DNA of 64,000 nt from Heterocephalus glaber (lineage: Eukaryota > Chordata > Mammalia > Rodentia > Bathyergidae). The notes beneath the pieces were generated by a model. That model did not search any database. It saw only the letters and a list, made by a program, of their open reading frames with translations, and was not told the DNA's origin. The translations under genes and the position numbers were made by a program. Positions 11,125 to 23,819 of the stretch are shown here, piece by piece. The stretch lies in the NCBI RefSeq assembly GCF_000247695.1, contig NW_004624732.1, positions 15,855,710-15,919,709 on the forward strand, given 5' to 3'. The stretch's first letter is position 1; each line of letters begins with the position of its first letter.

Positions 11125-12660
11125 TTAAAATTAATTTTATTGGTACATTTTTGAAATACATAATAAACACATTCATCATAGGGAATTTGTACCTATATAT
11201 AATATATTTTAATTCTTTTTTCCCAATCCCCTCCCTTCTCTTCAATCCTTCTCCTCTCAATTTACAAAACTTTGTTTCTATGATTTTCTTTTCATTCTTT
11301 TTTATTTTTTTTTATCCTATTTCCTTCTTTCCCTTTCCCCTCACCTCTCTCTTGTTCCCCTTCCTATTTGAACATTTTGTTCTCATTTTGGTCTGTATTT
11401 ACCCTTTGGATTTCTCACAGAAGAGAAAAATGTGGTATTTAAATATGTCTATCTGATTTATTTCACTTAAAATTATGTTGTCAAGGAGCATCAATCTACC
11501 TAAAAATATCTCAAGTTCATACTTCTTTATGGCAGAGTAGTACTCCATTGTATATAAAACCCACATTTTCTTTATCCACTCATCCATTGATGGGCATAGG
11601 AACTGTTTACGAGATTTAGCTATTAAAATTGTGCTGCTGTAAACATGGGCGTGCATATATTGTTGTGGTGTGATGCTTTTAACTCTTTCAGGAAGATACC
11701 TAGAAAGAGAATATCTGGGTCAAGTGGAACCTCTAGTTTCAGGTTTTTTTGGAATATCCATACAGATTTCCATAATGGTTATACCAGTTTACACTTCCTT
11801 TACCCCAATAGCCTTACTAGTATTTATTACTGGTTGATTTCTTTATGATAGCCATTTTTTTCTGGGGTGAAATGGAATCTCAGTGTTGTTTTAATTTGCA
11901 TTGCTTGAATGATCAGTGATGTTGAATATTTTGTCATATGTTTATTTGCTGTTTTTACTTCTTCATCTGAGAAGTGTCTTTTCGTTTCAGATGCTCATTT
12001 TTGGATTGGGTTTTTATTTATTTTTTTAAATTTTATTTTATTTGGTACCAGGGTAGATTAGGTTTTTAAACTGGGGAGGAGGTGTCTGAATTTTTTCAGT
12101 TCTTTATATGTTCTAGGTATTAGTCCTTTTTCTGAGGAATAGCTAGTAAAATTTTTCTCATTCTCTGAGTTGTCTCTTCAATCTGTTGGTGGTTTCTTTT
12201 GCTGTGAAAGCTTTTCAATATGATATGATCCCAGTTGTTGATCTTTGTAATATTTCCTGTGCAACTGAGGTTTTGTTGCCTATACCTATGTCTTCAAGAG
12301 TTTCACCTATTGTATCATCCAGAAGATTAAGATTTTCTGTTTTAAAATATTTAGATCTTTGATCAATTTTGATTTTAGTTTGGTGCATGGTGAGAGATAT
12401 AGGTCTAAGTTTTATCTTCAACCTGTGGAAAGCCAGTTTTCCTAGCACCACTTATTGAAGTAGGTTTTTTTCCAGAGAAGGTATTTGGCTCCTTTGTTAA
12501 AAGTACCTGAGTGTGTTCGGAGTTGTTTTTGTATCTTCTATTTTGTTCTATTGATCCTCTGGTCATTTTTTTTCTTTGTCAGTATCATGGTGTTTTTATC
12601 ACAATAACTTTGTAGTATAATTTCTAGTTGAGGATTGTGATGCCCCCTGCCTTGAAATTT
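11125..12660 (-). mobile_element. 5'-truncated L1 (3' UTR and ORF2 C-terminus)
   Basis: The left end is the reverse complement of the L1 3' terminus (TTATTGGTACATTT then a pyrimidine-rich tract), more diverged than the young copies elsewhere. ORF2 C-terminal coding follows on the minus strand; 12215-12451 encodes an ORF2 stretch with MHQTKIKIDQRSKY and a DIGIGNKTSVAQEI motif. It is broken by stops. Older minus-strand L1 sequence adjoins on the right and the border is approximate. Confidence 0.8.
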
Positions 12661-15543
12661 CTTGGATTTTCTAAGCGACTTTTGTCTTAGTTTATTGTAG
12701 ATATCATGCCTTCCATGTTAAAAAGAAAGTTTTAAAGATTCTCTGTTATACCAAATCTTCTTGGCAGGTACTCTATCAATTTAATTTTTTTTTTACTATT
12801 TCTTACTCACTAAAATTGCATGATTTTTTTTTTTTTTAATCGGTGATCGAACTCAGGACCTTATGCTTGCAAGGCAGGCACAGTGCCACTGAGCTAAATC
12901 TCCAGCCCTAAAATTGCTTGTTTTTAAATTATGAATAAATTATGACACACATTTTCATATTTTTGAAATTAGAAAGTATGTTAGAATCCATGTCTTTGCA
13001 TTTTAAAGGTCTCATCTAATTTCTTTGAACAATGTTTTGCAATTTCCAGTGTCTAAGTCTTAAGCTTCTTTTGTTAAATTGTATTATTTTATGTCATTTA
13101 TATAGGAATAGTTTCCTAATTTTATTTTTGGACTTTTTATTGCTAACATGTAAAAATGGAAATGATTTTATATACTGATCTTATGCTGCTAATGCTCTGA
13201 AATTTTGAAAGAAGATTCTTTTGGACTATCAACATAAATTTATGTTATCTGTAAATGAGCTAGCTTTATTTTTTTCTCTTTACATTCTGGATGCCTTTAT
13301 TTTATTGATCAATAGGCCTGGCTAGACTCTGAGTCTAATGTTGGATAGAAGTAATCAGAGTGGGCCACTTGAACTTTGAGGAAAAGTCTTTAGTCTGTCA
13401 ACTTTAAGTCTTATATTTTTATGTTTTTTCATAGCTGGCCATTTTCAGGTTGAGGAAATTCCTTTGTATTCCTAGTATTATAGCATTTTTTCACTTTTTA
13501 AAATGAAATGATGCTTACTTTTGTCAAATGATTTTTCTATGTTAATTTGGTGATTATGTGTTTTTTGCTTTTATTCTATTAATATGGTATATAACATTAA
13601 CTGAATTTTATATGTTGAACAAATCATGACTTCTTGAGATAAATATCAACCAGTCATCCTTTTTATATGTTGCTGGATTCAATTTGATAATACTTTGTTA
13701 AGGTTTTTAGTGTCTGAATTCACAAGGGATATTGTTCTAACTGCTGTCTTTTCTAATGATTTCTTTGGCTGATTGCTCTTAGGGTGATATTGCCTTCACA
13801 CAAGCATGGGTTCCCTTTTAATCCTACTTTTGAAGAATTTGTGAAGGATGTATGTTAATTCTTCTGCAAACATCTGTTAGAATGCTTCAGCAAAGTCTGC
13901 TGGAATTGGGCTTTTCTTTGTAATACTAAAAAACACTAGTTCAATCAGTCTACTTGTTATAGAACTATTCAGATTTTCTGTATTTTTGAATTACTTTGAT
14001 AGTGGTGTTTTTCTAGGAAATTTTTCATTTCATTGTGATTATCTAATTTGTTGGCATGCAATTGTTCATAATATTCCTTTATGTCTTTTCTTATTTCTGT
14101 AAAGATAGCAATGATGTTCCCTCTTTCATTCCCAATTTGAGTAATCTTATTTTATTTTTATTTCTCTTGGCAAGTTTAGCTAAAGTTTTGTGAGGTTCTT
14201 AGTCTTCTCAAAGACCTACCTGGTTTTGTTTTGTTTTGTTTTATTGCTTCCTAACTCTATTGTGCTTATTTTTACTGTAATCTTCCTATTACGTTCTTCT
14301 TTCTGCCTACTTTTGGGTTAATTTGCTTTTCTTTTTACAATTTCTTAAGAAGGAAAATTGGGTTATTGACTTGAGATCTTTCTTCCACCAACCCCTTCAT
14401 TTTTTAAGAACATTTTTGGGAACAAAGAATTCACACAATTCATTGCTATAATTAAAACTGTACCAAAAATGAAAAATATCGTGCCACTTCATTATGGGCT
14501 CTTTGGCTTCAGGTGAGAAACCTAGTGCCATTCAAATTGCTTTGCCTTCATAATTTGTATGTCATTTTTATCTGTCTGCTCTCATGATTTCCTTCTTTAG
14601 TTTTCAGAATTTTTTTTTGTGGCTCTTGACTTATTTTGCATTATTTATATCTAGTTTGAGATATGGAAAGTAGGGCTATGGTGAGATTTTCAAAATAAGA
14701 AAGGGCCTGGATGGTTTGAACCTCTCACTGACACCAAACCAGGGGTCATCTGAGATTCTTATTAGCTTGCTGTGATGAGGTGCAGAGGGGAAGAAGGAAG
14801 GGCCAGGCTTAAAAATATTTATAGTGAGTCATCAAATCTGGGGCCAAGCTCTTTGTTTCACTTAAGGTATGTTTTATAGCATTGGCTGTGCTCCATCTTG
14901 ATACATGTGTACTCTGTTTCTGGTTGGATTATTCTGTAAATATCAATTATATCAGTCTGATTAATAGTGCTGTTCAAATCAACTACATCTTTACTGATTT
15001 TCTGCCTATTTGCTCTACCAACTGTGAAAGGAAAGATGTTGGAATCTTTAATTATCTTACCATATTTCTCATTCCCTTAGATTCCTATCCATTTTGTATT
15101 TTATTGGTGTTATATCTATCAACCTTATGTACTTTGACAGTCTTGTTGGGTCATATACTCTGTAAGAATCACTAAGTCTTAGAAAATTCATTTCTTAAAT
15201 AATGACTCACTTTGCAATTAATTTTTTTTTCTGTTCTGAGGTTTGATTGATCTAAAATTAATATATCTACTTTAACTTTCCTTTATTGTTAGTTTGGTGT
15301 GTCATTATGCATCCCTTTACTTTTAACCTATCTGTGTCTTGCAATTTGTGTATTCCGTAATTTATACTTAAAGTAATGATTGATGTTCTTGGATTAGTAT
15401 CTAACATATTTATAATTATTTTCTGTTCATTATACTTGTTTGTCCTCTTTTTATCTTTTCTTTTGTTTTCGATGGTTTTATGATTCCATTTTATCTCTTA
15501 TCAATTGTAATCCTTTAAAACATTGTTTTAGTGGTTGCCTTAA
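12661..15543 (-). mobile_element. Old L1 sequence, ORF2 reverse-transcriptase region, decayed
   Basis: Long T-rich plus strand typical of antisense L1. Recognisable antisense ORF2 phrases include GGTTGAGGAAATTCCTTTGT (13448-13467) and the region around ATCATGACTTCTTGAGATAA (13623-13642). No ORF survives. One SINE is inserted at 12823-12908. The segment probably represents more than one ancient L1 copy. Confidence 0.65.
12823..12908 (-). mobile_element. tRNA-derived SINE (copy 1)
   Basis: Poly(T) on the left, then the complement of a tRNA-like head with a B box (GATCGAACTC complement) and an A box (GAGCTAAATC, complement of GATTTAGCTC). Flanked by TAAAATTGCATG (12811-12822) and TAAAATTGCTTG (12909-12920), a 12-bp TSD with one mismatch. 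Transcribed by Pol III when active; dependent on L1 for mobilisation. Confidence 0.85.
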
Positions 15544-15557
15544 AATTTGCAATATAC

Positions 15558-15648
15558 GAGGTGGAAATTTAGCTCAGTGGTACCATGCCTGCCACTCAAG
15601 CAAGGTCCAGAGTTTGATCCCCAGTACAAAAAAATAAATACATAAAAG
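15558..15648 (+). mobile_element. tRNA-derived SINE (copy 2, sense)
   Basis: Reads TTTAGCTCAGTGG (A box) and GAGTTTGATCCCC (B box) with an A-rich tail, within about 75 bp, as for a tRNA-head SINE of ID type. A perfect 14-bp TSD AATTTGCAATATAC lies at 15544-15557 and 15649-15662, inside old L1 sequence. Confidence 0.9.
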
Positions 15649-15799
15649 AATTTGCAATATACAGTTAGAGCTAAACTCAGGCCACTTACATAACACTACA
15701 CTGCTTCATGCGTAGTTCAAGTAACAGTATAGTGTTCCTAATTCCTCCTTCCTATCCCTTGCAACATTGCTGTTATTCATTTCATCTCTCCATAGGCAA

Positions 15800-16213
15800 T
15801 GTTATGGGTTTACATGTCTTCCAAAAAAGGATATGTTGAAATCCTACCTCATAATGTGACCTTATTTATAAATAGGGTAATCTGTTAAGAAGAGGTCATA
15901 TTGGAGTAGGCTGGGCCTCTAATACTATGCAACCTGCATCCTGATAAAAAAAGATGGCCAAGTGAAGACAGAAACACAGGGAGCAAAATCTAATGCTGAA
16001 CTAAGATATTGCAGTCAAGCAGCTGCAAACCAAAGACTATCAAAGGTTATGTCAAACTACCAGAGGCTAGGAAGAGGCAAGAATGGATTCCTCTTCAGAG
16101 GGATTGTGGTTCTGCCTGTACCTTGATTATAGAATTCTAGCCTCCACAATAGTGAATTTATATTGTTTTAAGCCATATAATTTTTGGTACTTTGCTATGA
16201 CAGACCTAGAAAA
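15800..16213 (+). mobile_element. MLT1-type MaLR LTR
   Basis: Begins TGTTATGGGTTT and continues with TTGAAATCCTA, AATGTGACCTTATTTATAAA and CTAGCCTCCA-type words in the order of MLT1 LTRs. It is strongly diverged. The right border is approximate and no TSD was verified. Confidence 0.6.
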
Positions 16214-16264
16214 CTGTTAGATGTTATGATCACATAATACATTGTTACTACTATGAATTTGAAC

Positions 16265-18011
16265 ATATAGGTGTATACTAAATTAATTTAAAAATTGGGG
16301 ATTTATTTTTCCTTTACTTAGTCTTTCTCTGGTTCTTTCTCACTTGCTCAAAATATACTTTATTTTAAAGAGCAGTTTTAGATTCCCAGAAAAGTCAAGC
16401 AGAAGGTCCAGAAATTTCCCATATGACTCCTTCTCCAACACATGCAAACCTCTCCCACTGTTGACATCCTTCATTAGAGCACCACAGGAAGTTTTGTTAC
16501 AATTGATGAATCTACCTGGGCACATTATTACTCAAGGTTTGTAGTTTACATTAGGTTTCACTCTTGGTTTTTTACATTCTATGGGTTTGGACAAATGTAT
16601 ATTGACATATATTTATATGATGGTATTATTCAGAGTAGTTTCACTGCTCTATAAATCCTCTGTGCTCTACCTCTTCATACTCCCCAACACCTGGCAAACA
16701 CACAATTTTTCACTGCCTCAATTTTCAGAATGTTTTTTGGTTAAAACATAGAGTACAAAGACTTTTTGATTAACTTCTTACTTAGGTATATGCATTTAAG
16801 CTTCTTCCATGTCTTTTCATATCTTGATAGCTCATTTCTTTTTGGTGCTATGTAATACTCCTCTGTATGTATCACATTTCATTTATCTGGTCACTCATCG
16901 AAGGACATTTTGGTTGCTTCAAAGTTTTGGGACTTTGTATATAGCTGCTCTAAACATCCACATACAGGTATTGTAAAGATACAAGGTTTCAACCCATTTG
17001 GGTAAATATCAAGGGGCACTATTGCTAGATCACATAAGCATATGTTGAATTTTGTAAGAAACTGACAAAATGCCTTACAAACAGGCTGCACCATGTCTAT
17101 TCCTACCAGCAATGACAGAATTCCTGCTGCTTCACATTAGTATTGGTTTTTGTATGTGCTCTGGGTTTTGACATATGTAATAAGCATGTGGTAGTAATTC
17201 ATTGTTGTTTTAATTTACATTTTCTTGATGTGTTTGATACAGGACATCTTTTCACATGCTTATTTGCCATCTATGTCTTTTTTTTTTTTGGTGGGGTGTC
17301 TGTTAAGATCATTGGCTCATTTTTAAATTCAGATTGTTTCGGGTATTTTCTCCCACTCTGTAGTTTGTCTTCTCAACTCTTGACAATGTCTTCTGCAGAG
17401 CAGAAAATTTAAATTTTAATGAAACCAGCTTATCTATTTTTTTTACAAATATATTTTTGGTGTTATATATAACAGTTATCATTTTACTCAAAGACATATA
17501 GGGTTTTGCCTATATTATCTTCTATGAGTTTAGTAGTTTTGCATTTTACATTTAGGTTTGTGATACATTTTGAGCTAACTTTTGTCAAGGATGTAAGGTC
17601 TGTCTCTGCATTCATTTTAATTTAATTTTGCATGGCCATGTGTGCATGTTCCTGTGCCATTATTTAAAATGCCATCTTTGCACAATTATTTTGCAATCTT
17701 TGCTTTCTGTCAAAGATTATTTGACAATATTTATGTTGATTTCTGGATTTTTTATTATGTTCTGTTGATTTATTCTTCTACTTTTGTCAATAACACACTG
17801 TCTTGATTATTGAAGCTTAGTAGTAAGTCTTACAGCCAGTTAGTATCAACCCACCAACTTTGTTCTTCTCCCTCCATGTTTAATGTGTATTACATATCTT
17901 TTGACTTTTCAAATATACTTTAGAAATAGTTTGTTGATAACCACAAAATAACTTGCTTAAATTTTGCTTGAAATTATATTGAATGGAACTATTACATAAA
18001 GATAGGCTTTA
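16265..18011 (-). mobile_element. Old L1, 3' half, decayed
   Basis: Antisense L1: phrases such as GTAATACTCCTCTGTATG, GCTGCTCTAAACATCC and GGTAAATATCAAGGGGCAC are complements of ORF2 C-terminal sequence. No ORF survives. It is interrupted by the LTR at about 18012-18331 and resumes with GACATCTTGACAATATTGAG. Confidence 0.7.
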
Positions 18012-18331
18012 TGTGAGAAAAGGCTGGATTTATTCTGCTGGATACAGACAGGGCTGAGATTCTGAATGATTTCAACAGCTAGCTGGGAGAGAAACTAAGT
18101 TTTTATAGGTTTTGAGAAGGGGGCTATAATCTGGAGTGGAATGTTTATTATTGAGGGTTCAGTGAAGGTCAGCACAGGTGTTCATGTAATACTGGACTCT
18201 TTGGCATTGGGAAGATTGTATATTCCACCCTAAATTTTCTTTATGGTCATCTGTTCTGTTTGTGGAGTGCAGTCCATTGTTTGCCGAGAATGCCATGTTT
18301 GCTGTGAAGGTCTTACTCAGGCCAGGCATGA
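18012..18331 (-). mobile_element. Solo LTR on the minus strand (unclassified ERV)
   Basis: Read on the minus strand, the block starts TGTCATGCC, has a CCTATAAAAAC TATA box (plus-strand 18099-18110 region) and an AATAAA (complement of TTTATT at 18029-18034), and ends CTCACA. It interrupts antisense L1 ORF2. The composition of promoter then poly(A) signal within 320 bp fits an LTR. No convincing TSD was found, so the exact ends are uncertain. Confidence 0.6.
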
Positions 18332-18601
18332 CAGGAAGAACTGACATCTTGACAATATTGAGTCTTCCAATCCATGAACATGGACACTTCCCTATTGATT
18401 TCATTTCTCTTTGATATTTTTTGCCAGAATTTTGTCAATTTATATATAATATCTAAATATATATTTCATTAGATTTATGCATAAGTATTTCATATTTTGT
18501 GGTGTCAGTGCAAATGGTAATATATTTTAAATTTCTAATTCCACTTGTTTATTGATGGCCTGTAAGAAAGTGATTGACTTTTGGTATGTTAAACTTATAT
18601 C
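18332..18601 (-). mobile_element. Old L1 continuation after LTR
   Basis: Antisense L1 ORF2 resumes (GACATCTTGACAATATTGAGTC and downstream). It ends at the SINE pair. Confidence 0.6.
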
Positions 18602-18611
18602 TTGCAATCTT

Positions 18612-18714
18612 TTTTTTGTTTTTTTTTGTTTTTGTTTTTTTGGTACCTTGGATCGAACTCAGGTCCTTGCGCCTGCTCAGCAGGCAGTGAAACCACTGAG
18701 CTAAATCCCAGGCA
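18612..18714 (-). mobile_element. tRNA-derived SINE (copy 3)
   Basis: Poly(T)/TTTTTG tail on the left, then complement of B box (GATCGAACTCAGGTCC) and A box (TGAGCTAAATCCC). Flanked by a perfect 10-bp TSD TTGCAATCTT at 18602-18611 and 18715-18724. Confidence 0.9.
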
Positions 18715-18756
18715 TTGCAATCTTATTTAATTGCTTAAAGGTACTAGGACTTTTAA

Positions 18757-18842
18757 TTATTTTTATTTATTTTGGGGGGATTGAATTCGGATTCTTGCAC
18801 TTGCGCAGCAGGCAGCAAAACCACTGAGCTAAATCCCCCACC
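18757..18842 (-). mobile_element. tRNA-derived SINE (copy 4)
   Basis: Same family and orientation as the SINE 40 bp to the left, with the same internal boxes in complement (GATTGAATTCGG, GAGCTAAATCCC). A perfect 13-bp TSD CTAGGACTTTTAA is at 18744-18756 and 18843-18855, so it is an independent insertion and not a tandem duplication. Confidence 0.9.
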
Positions 18843-18855
18843 CTAGGACTTTTAA

Positions 18856-19603
18856 AATTGAGAATTCTTAAAGATTTTTAATGATAAGTCCAATGTAACC
18901 TTTATCTTTCATTCTTTGTAGATAACTTCTTTCTCTCCCTTCTCTCCTTCCTTGCATCTTTGCATTCAGGGTATAATGTTCCTTGCTACAGAATTTTTGA
19001 TATTTGATCTTCTTAAATACCTGTTAACCTTCCGGATCTGTGGCCTAGTGTTTACCATTAATTTGAGGGAATGTTTTGGCCATTATTTCTTCTGTTTCAT
19101 CCTATCTTTCAACTCTCTGGTTCTTTAGTTATGCATATATTCATATACTCATTTTGACACCATCTCTCAGGGGTTTTTTTTTACATTCTATTCTGTTTTA
19201 CTTTTCCATATATTCTTCTTTTTTCTCTCTGAATTTTAGTTTGAGAAATTTCTATTGGTATATGTTGCTCCCTGATTTTCTGAGACCAGTCTATTAATGA
19301 ATGCATCAATAACATTCTTCCCTCATGTTCCACTGTTTTTGATTTCTACAATTTCCTCATGATTCTTTTTGGAGAATTTTCTTCTTTCTGTTTACATTAC
19401 TCATTTGTTTTTGCATAAAGTAAATTTTTCCATTGGAGTTCTCAACATATTAATCACAGTTATTTTAGATTTTCTGTCTGATAATTCTAGTCTTTGCCAT
19501 ATCTAAGTCTCATTCTGAGACTTGTGTTACCTCCTTAGATCATATATTTTACTGCTAAAAACTTAGCATACCTTGTAGTTTTTGTTAAAAGCCAGACATG
19601 ATA
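18856..19603 (-). mobile_element. Probable old L1-derived sequence
   Basis: T-rich antisense-L1-like sequence without usable ORF; TGGCCATTATTTCTTC-like text resembles the 5' part of ancient L1M-type elements. Assignment is weak. Confidence 0.4.
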
Positions 19604-20005
19604 TGCTATGGTTTGTGTGTAAATGTCCCCCCAAAGCCTCATGTGGTTATAGGGCTTTTTCAGAGGTGGCTAAATCTAGAGTGTGTGATGCTGGGATTAA
19701 GGGCATGTGATTACTAAACCACTACACTTGAGTGGTTGGTTTGGCATTTTCCCTAATCCTAGTAGTCTGGATAAGATAAAAGGGGCAGAAAGATGCTAGT
19801 AAGGTTCTCTTTTTGCTTTGGTAACATATGGACATCATAAAGTGTTTCTCCTCTATGACACCCCTCTGCCATGTGCCGCTTTGCCTTGGAGCCAGCTGAT
19901 TATGGACTGAAACCTCTACAAACTGTGAGCTAAATACATCTTTTCCTCTTTAACTTTGGGTGTCAGGTACTTTGTCTCAGAAATGAGAGAAAAGTAACTA
20001 AAACA
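19604..20005 (+). mobile_element. MaLR solo LTR with perfect 5-bp TSD
   Basis: Starts TGCTATGGTTTG, the MaLR signature, and ends AAAACA; 402 bp. The middle contains TGCCATGTGCC and ACTGAAACCTCTACAAACTG GAGCTAAATA-type text as in MST/MT LTRs of the MaLR group. TGATA flanks both sides (19599-19603 and 20006-20010). Confidence 0.85.
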
Positions 20006-20012
20006 TGATATA

Positions 20013-20343
20013 AAGTTATCCTTCGTTTCCATGAAGAACTGGTTCCAGGAGCCCTTTTAGATACTAAAATCCAGAGGCTGAAGTGCCCTGTATAAAATGG
20101 CATAATGTATGCATATAATGTATTCAATCCTCCTGTATACTTTGAATTGACTCTACATATAACTATATAACTTGTATGATGTAAACACTGTGTAAATAAT
20201 TGCTCTACTATATTTTTAAAAGATTAATGAGAAGAAAAAATTTGTGTATGTGCAACAGTGGTGTAGATTTTTTCTTTCAAATATTTTTTATCTGTGGTTG
20301 GTTGAATCTGGATACAGAGCCTGCAGATGTAGAGGGCTGACTA
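20013..20343 (-). mobile_element. MER2 (Tigger-related) non-autonomous DNA transposon
   Basis: Contains the MER2 landmarks in reverse: CTGGTTCCAGGAGCCC, TATAAAATGGCATAATGTATGCATATAA, and the end region GTGGTTGGTTGAATCTGGATAC...GAGGGCTGACTA. TA lies on both sides (20011-20012 and 20344-20345). It is adjacent to, and just right of, the MaLR TSD. Confidence 0.85.
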
Positions 20344-20345
20344 TA

Positions 20346-21860
20346 CATGGTAATATGATCTGAAACAATTCTTCATTGTGAGGTTTTATGTTAATCTGAT
20401 TTTAACTTGGACTGTTCTTGATGTTTGCCATAGATGTAGGTGTGAGAATCTCTAAATTTTCCCCTTGACTTTGATTTTGTGTCCATTGTTTCCTTTGGTT
20501 TTCCTTAAGAACTCTTTCTTAATTAGAATCTGTCATTATTTCTTCTGTAAAACTGCAGCCCTGTTAATGTGCTGGTAAAAACAAAATGAGTAAGCATTAT
20601 AGCTTCTTATGGTTCAGTCTGTCTTTTAGTGTGTCCTTGGGCCAGTATTCCTTAGCATCGTCCCTCTCCGTGCTTCCTAGGGAAGATAGAGAGGGCTGAA
20701 GTAGGGAAAATACCATTCTTCTTACATGGAATAAGTTTCTGGTAATGCTTTTCTCCTGAAGAGGATGATTTGAAGTGGAGAATGCACTGATAACATATCA
20801 AAATGGTTACTTTTTTCTTTTTGTGCAGAGATTGATTTTTTTTTTCTTGATTCTTCACAGGGAGAACTAAGTGGAGTTCCTGGAGGTAAAACCTGTGAAA
20901 ATGTGGGCCCCTCTGAGAGACTATTGCCTCATGAGTTTCTTGCTCTCCTGGTAGTCACTCAGCTTCCAGCAAGGTGTCAGAGTTTCCACTTAAATGTTTT
21001 AATTAGCAAGTTAGTTCTCCCTAATCTAATCTAAGATATTTGCAAATTCTGGAATGATTTTCTCTGAAATCTCAGTTCTTTGATGGGTCCAAACATTGAT
21101 ATTTAGCCTGTTCAGCTGTTTTTCTGTTACAAAAATGAGAGATAATTTTCAAGATATTTTCATGTTGAATCTGAAACTGGATTTTTCATACAGAATTCAT
21201 CTCAGCAAATATAATATTAACCTATAATCTCAACTTATTTTTTTAATATGCACAATTACAATTGTAATAATTTTTTAAATCATCATCAGAACTAACGTCT
21301 ATGCCAGTTAGTTTGGGTTAGTTTCATTTGATTGATTTTTTTCCTCATTTGGGATTTTTTATTAGATGTTAAATATGGAAAATTGCTTGTTGTTACATCC
21401 TGAGCTTTCCTCAGGGATGAATTTACATAACTGGAAATAGTTAATAGTTTGAGTTATTCTGTTTTTATTTTCTAGGGGAGTCCAAAGCAATGCTTAGTTA
21501 GGACCTGGTCATTACCCATTTTGAAGGTAGGACCTGTCTGAGAATTCTACTTAATGATCCATATATCTCTGCACCATAGATTAGCAATGGTGGGTCTTTT
21601 AGAGTTTTCAATGATAATAAACAGCTGGCTGCAGCTCATGTGCTGCCTGCCATAAGTTTGACATGCCTGCCCCAGATATTTGTAGTTTGCCTCTTGAAAT
21701 TGTAATAGGGACTTAAATATTGGACCTACCTGCAGATGCCAAATGAGTAACTAAAAACAGAATAAAGCTGTTTTAGTGAAAGAAGGCACATCTGTGCCTT
21801 CATTTTATGTCTCTTTTATTACCTCAAAACTATGGGCCAGATTGCTATTCAGCTTTATAC
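20346..21860. other. Intergenic sequence, no feature I can name
   Basis: T-rich sequence with an ORF at 20652-20858 (minus) that looks like chance. No splice-bounded or domain-bearing reading frame and no TSD-bounded unit seen. Confidence 0.5.
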
Positions 21861-21867
21861 ATAGACG

Positions 21868-22517
21868 TGTAAATTACTTAAGAAGTGACAATATTACAAG
21901 GTGAATTAGCTCTAAATTTACCTAGCTGATGTCATCTCCCTTTAACCCTGAGGATACCAAAATAAGAGTCACTAAAGGAAGATGATGTCTATTGACAGCT
22001 CCCATGGATTGATGCCTAGAATTCTCCAGCCATTGTCCTAAACCTGAGAAATACAGAATAGGGCAGACTACCCATTGATAAAGTTACTCCCAAGCAGGAG
22101 CAATTAGCAGTTGAGGCTGCTCCAGAAGGCAAGAGACATCATCTCATGATGGAGACCAAATTGCCCCTCTTGGGGAAAATGATTCTCCCAGAACCTTGAA
22201 GAAATAGTCCTGAAATCCTGGTCCAGACAACAACTTGGCTAGGGTTACCTATCCTTCCCATCAACCAAAGCCCCAGGTGAGCAAGCCTCCAATCCTTGCC
22301 TCCATTCCCCTTTTCTATAAAACCGCAAAATTTCTTAGCCCCTCAGAGACAGATTCTGAAACTTTCCTCTGTCCATCCCAGGGAGCTTGCACTGATTAAG
22401 CTCCTTCCCTGCCATTCACCACTGCTTACTCCTTGATTGGCATTTTGGGACTGATGGCCAAGCCTGGTCTGTTGGGACCCTCAGTACCCAGGGTTTTGCC
22501 CCCAAACTCCAGTAACA
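21868..22517 (+). mobile_element. Possible ERV LTR
   Basis: A CTATAAAACC TATA box at about 22315-22324, followed about 200 bp later by a CT-rich tail ending GGGACCCTCAGTACCC...AGTAACA, resembles the U3-R-U5 organisation of a class I LTR. The left border is a guess and no TSD was confirmed. Confidence 0.4.
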
Positions 22518-23017
22518 GAAGCATGTTTTATTTTTGCTTCTGTTGGGGTACTCTGCCTTTTTATTTTTTATTGTTTTGGTGATTCTCTTTCAGCTTCAGA
22601 TTCCTCATGCATATGTGCTGATCAACACTCTGATGAACACTTGTTGAGGAGCCTCTGGGTTCTTTTTTCTGTCCTCCTCTTTAGTGCTATGTCCTTTAAA
22701 ATCTATCTGGCTTGGTTTCCCCAGAGTCTCAGTCCTATCTTCTCAACCCAGAATCTAATGAGCTGCACTAAGTTTCCAGGCTCCTGTTCATGGCCTGAAA
22801 ACTGTGAATGTTACAAGCTGGAGCAATCTCAGGGTTTATCTAATTTGTTTCCTATCTCTCAAGGATCCTTGCCTTTTGTTACAGTGTCTTGAAACATAAA
22901 TTTCATAAAATTGGTTGATGTTTGTGATTGTTTTACTTGAATAAGTAGATTCAGCCTCTTTTATACCATTTGGTTTGGGAATATAATTCCTATGATAGTA
23001 TTTTTAGATAAAGGTTG

Positions 23018-23592
23018 TTGAATATTTGGTAGAATGTTCTAGTATTATAGATAGCTAATTTAGACAGAAATAATATACAGTCAGAAAAGGACTGGGCTCT
23101 CAATGAAGCCAGAACAAAAAATAACATGAACACCAGAACTGTGGCTGGAGGCAAGTATGAAAAGAGCCAGACCACAATAGCCAAGCCTGCCAAATAGCAA
23201 CTTGAGATTATACTGTAATTAGCATCACCTGGTCCAGAGGACCCAGATAGGTATCAGATGCATAAGTGGATGACCAAAACAGCTGGACCCATAATCTCTT
23301 CCTTTTGCAAGTTCTCCTTTGATCTTTCCATGTTGTTTCCTTATTGGATCAATATTAGGTAAGTGACTATATTTGTAATCCTATACATTGATTGTAGTTT
23401 GACCCATGTTGCACTCATGTTGTGACTTGTATAAATTACCCCAGGCAAAGGGCCTCTGTGGCCACCTACTTAGGACCCCTTCTGGAAATCCAGGAGCTAT
23501 ATTTTTTTCTTTATTCCCAATAAAACTCTCCTAACATCCTTCTTTGGTTTGTGACTTCATTCCTAGTTGTTGTGAGACCACAACTTGGCACA
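23018..23592 (+). mobile_element. Probable ERV LTR
   Basis: TATAAATTACCCC at about 23429, AATAAAACTCTCC at 23519-23524 and a terminal GTTGTGAGACCACAACTTGGCACA resemble an LTR on the plus strand with promoter, poly(A) signal and a CA end at about 23592. The left border is uncertain. Confidence 0.5.
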
Positions 23593-23819
23593 TTTGATAT
23601 CTAGCAGGTCAGGGAGATATATTTCCTATATCACTAATAAAACTGCCTGAGCCTGAGACTTGTTAACTTTTAGCAGGTAGATTTAAAATTGTTGGTTAAC
23701 TAATACAATTTTTAGTAAGATTAGAAATGTACTCAGCTATTTGCATTTATGGTTTATTTTAAAATATACTGTCCACTTTTATACTATTAAAATGAATTGG
23801 TGTAAAACCATTCATATAT

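Noticed and set aside
18757..18842. tRNA gene candidate from the A- and B-box-like sequences of the SINEs
   Set aside because: No foldable cloverleaf with acceptor stem, A-rich tail and TSD present: these are tRNA-derived SINEs, not tRNA genes.
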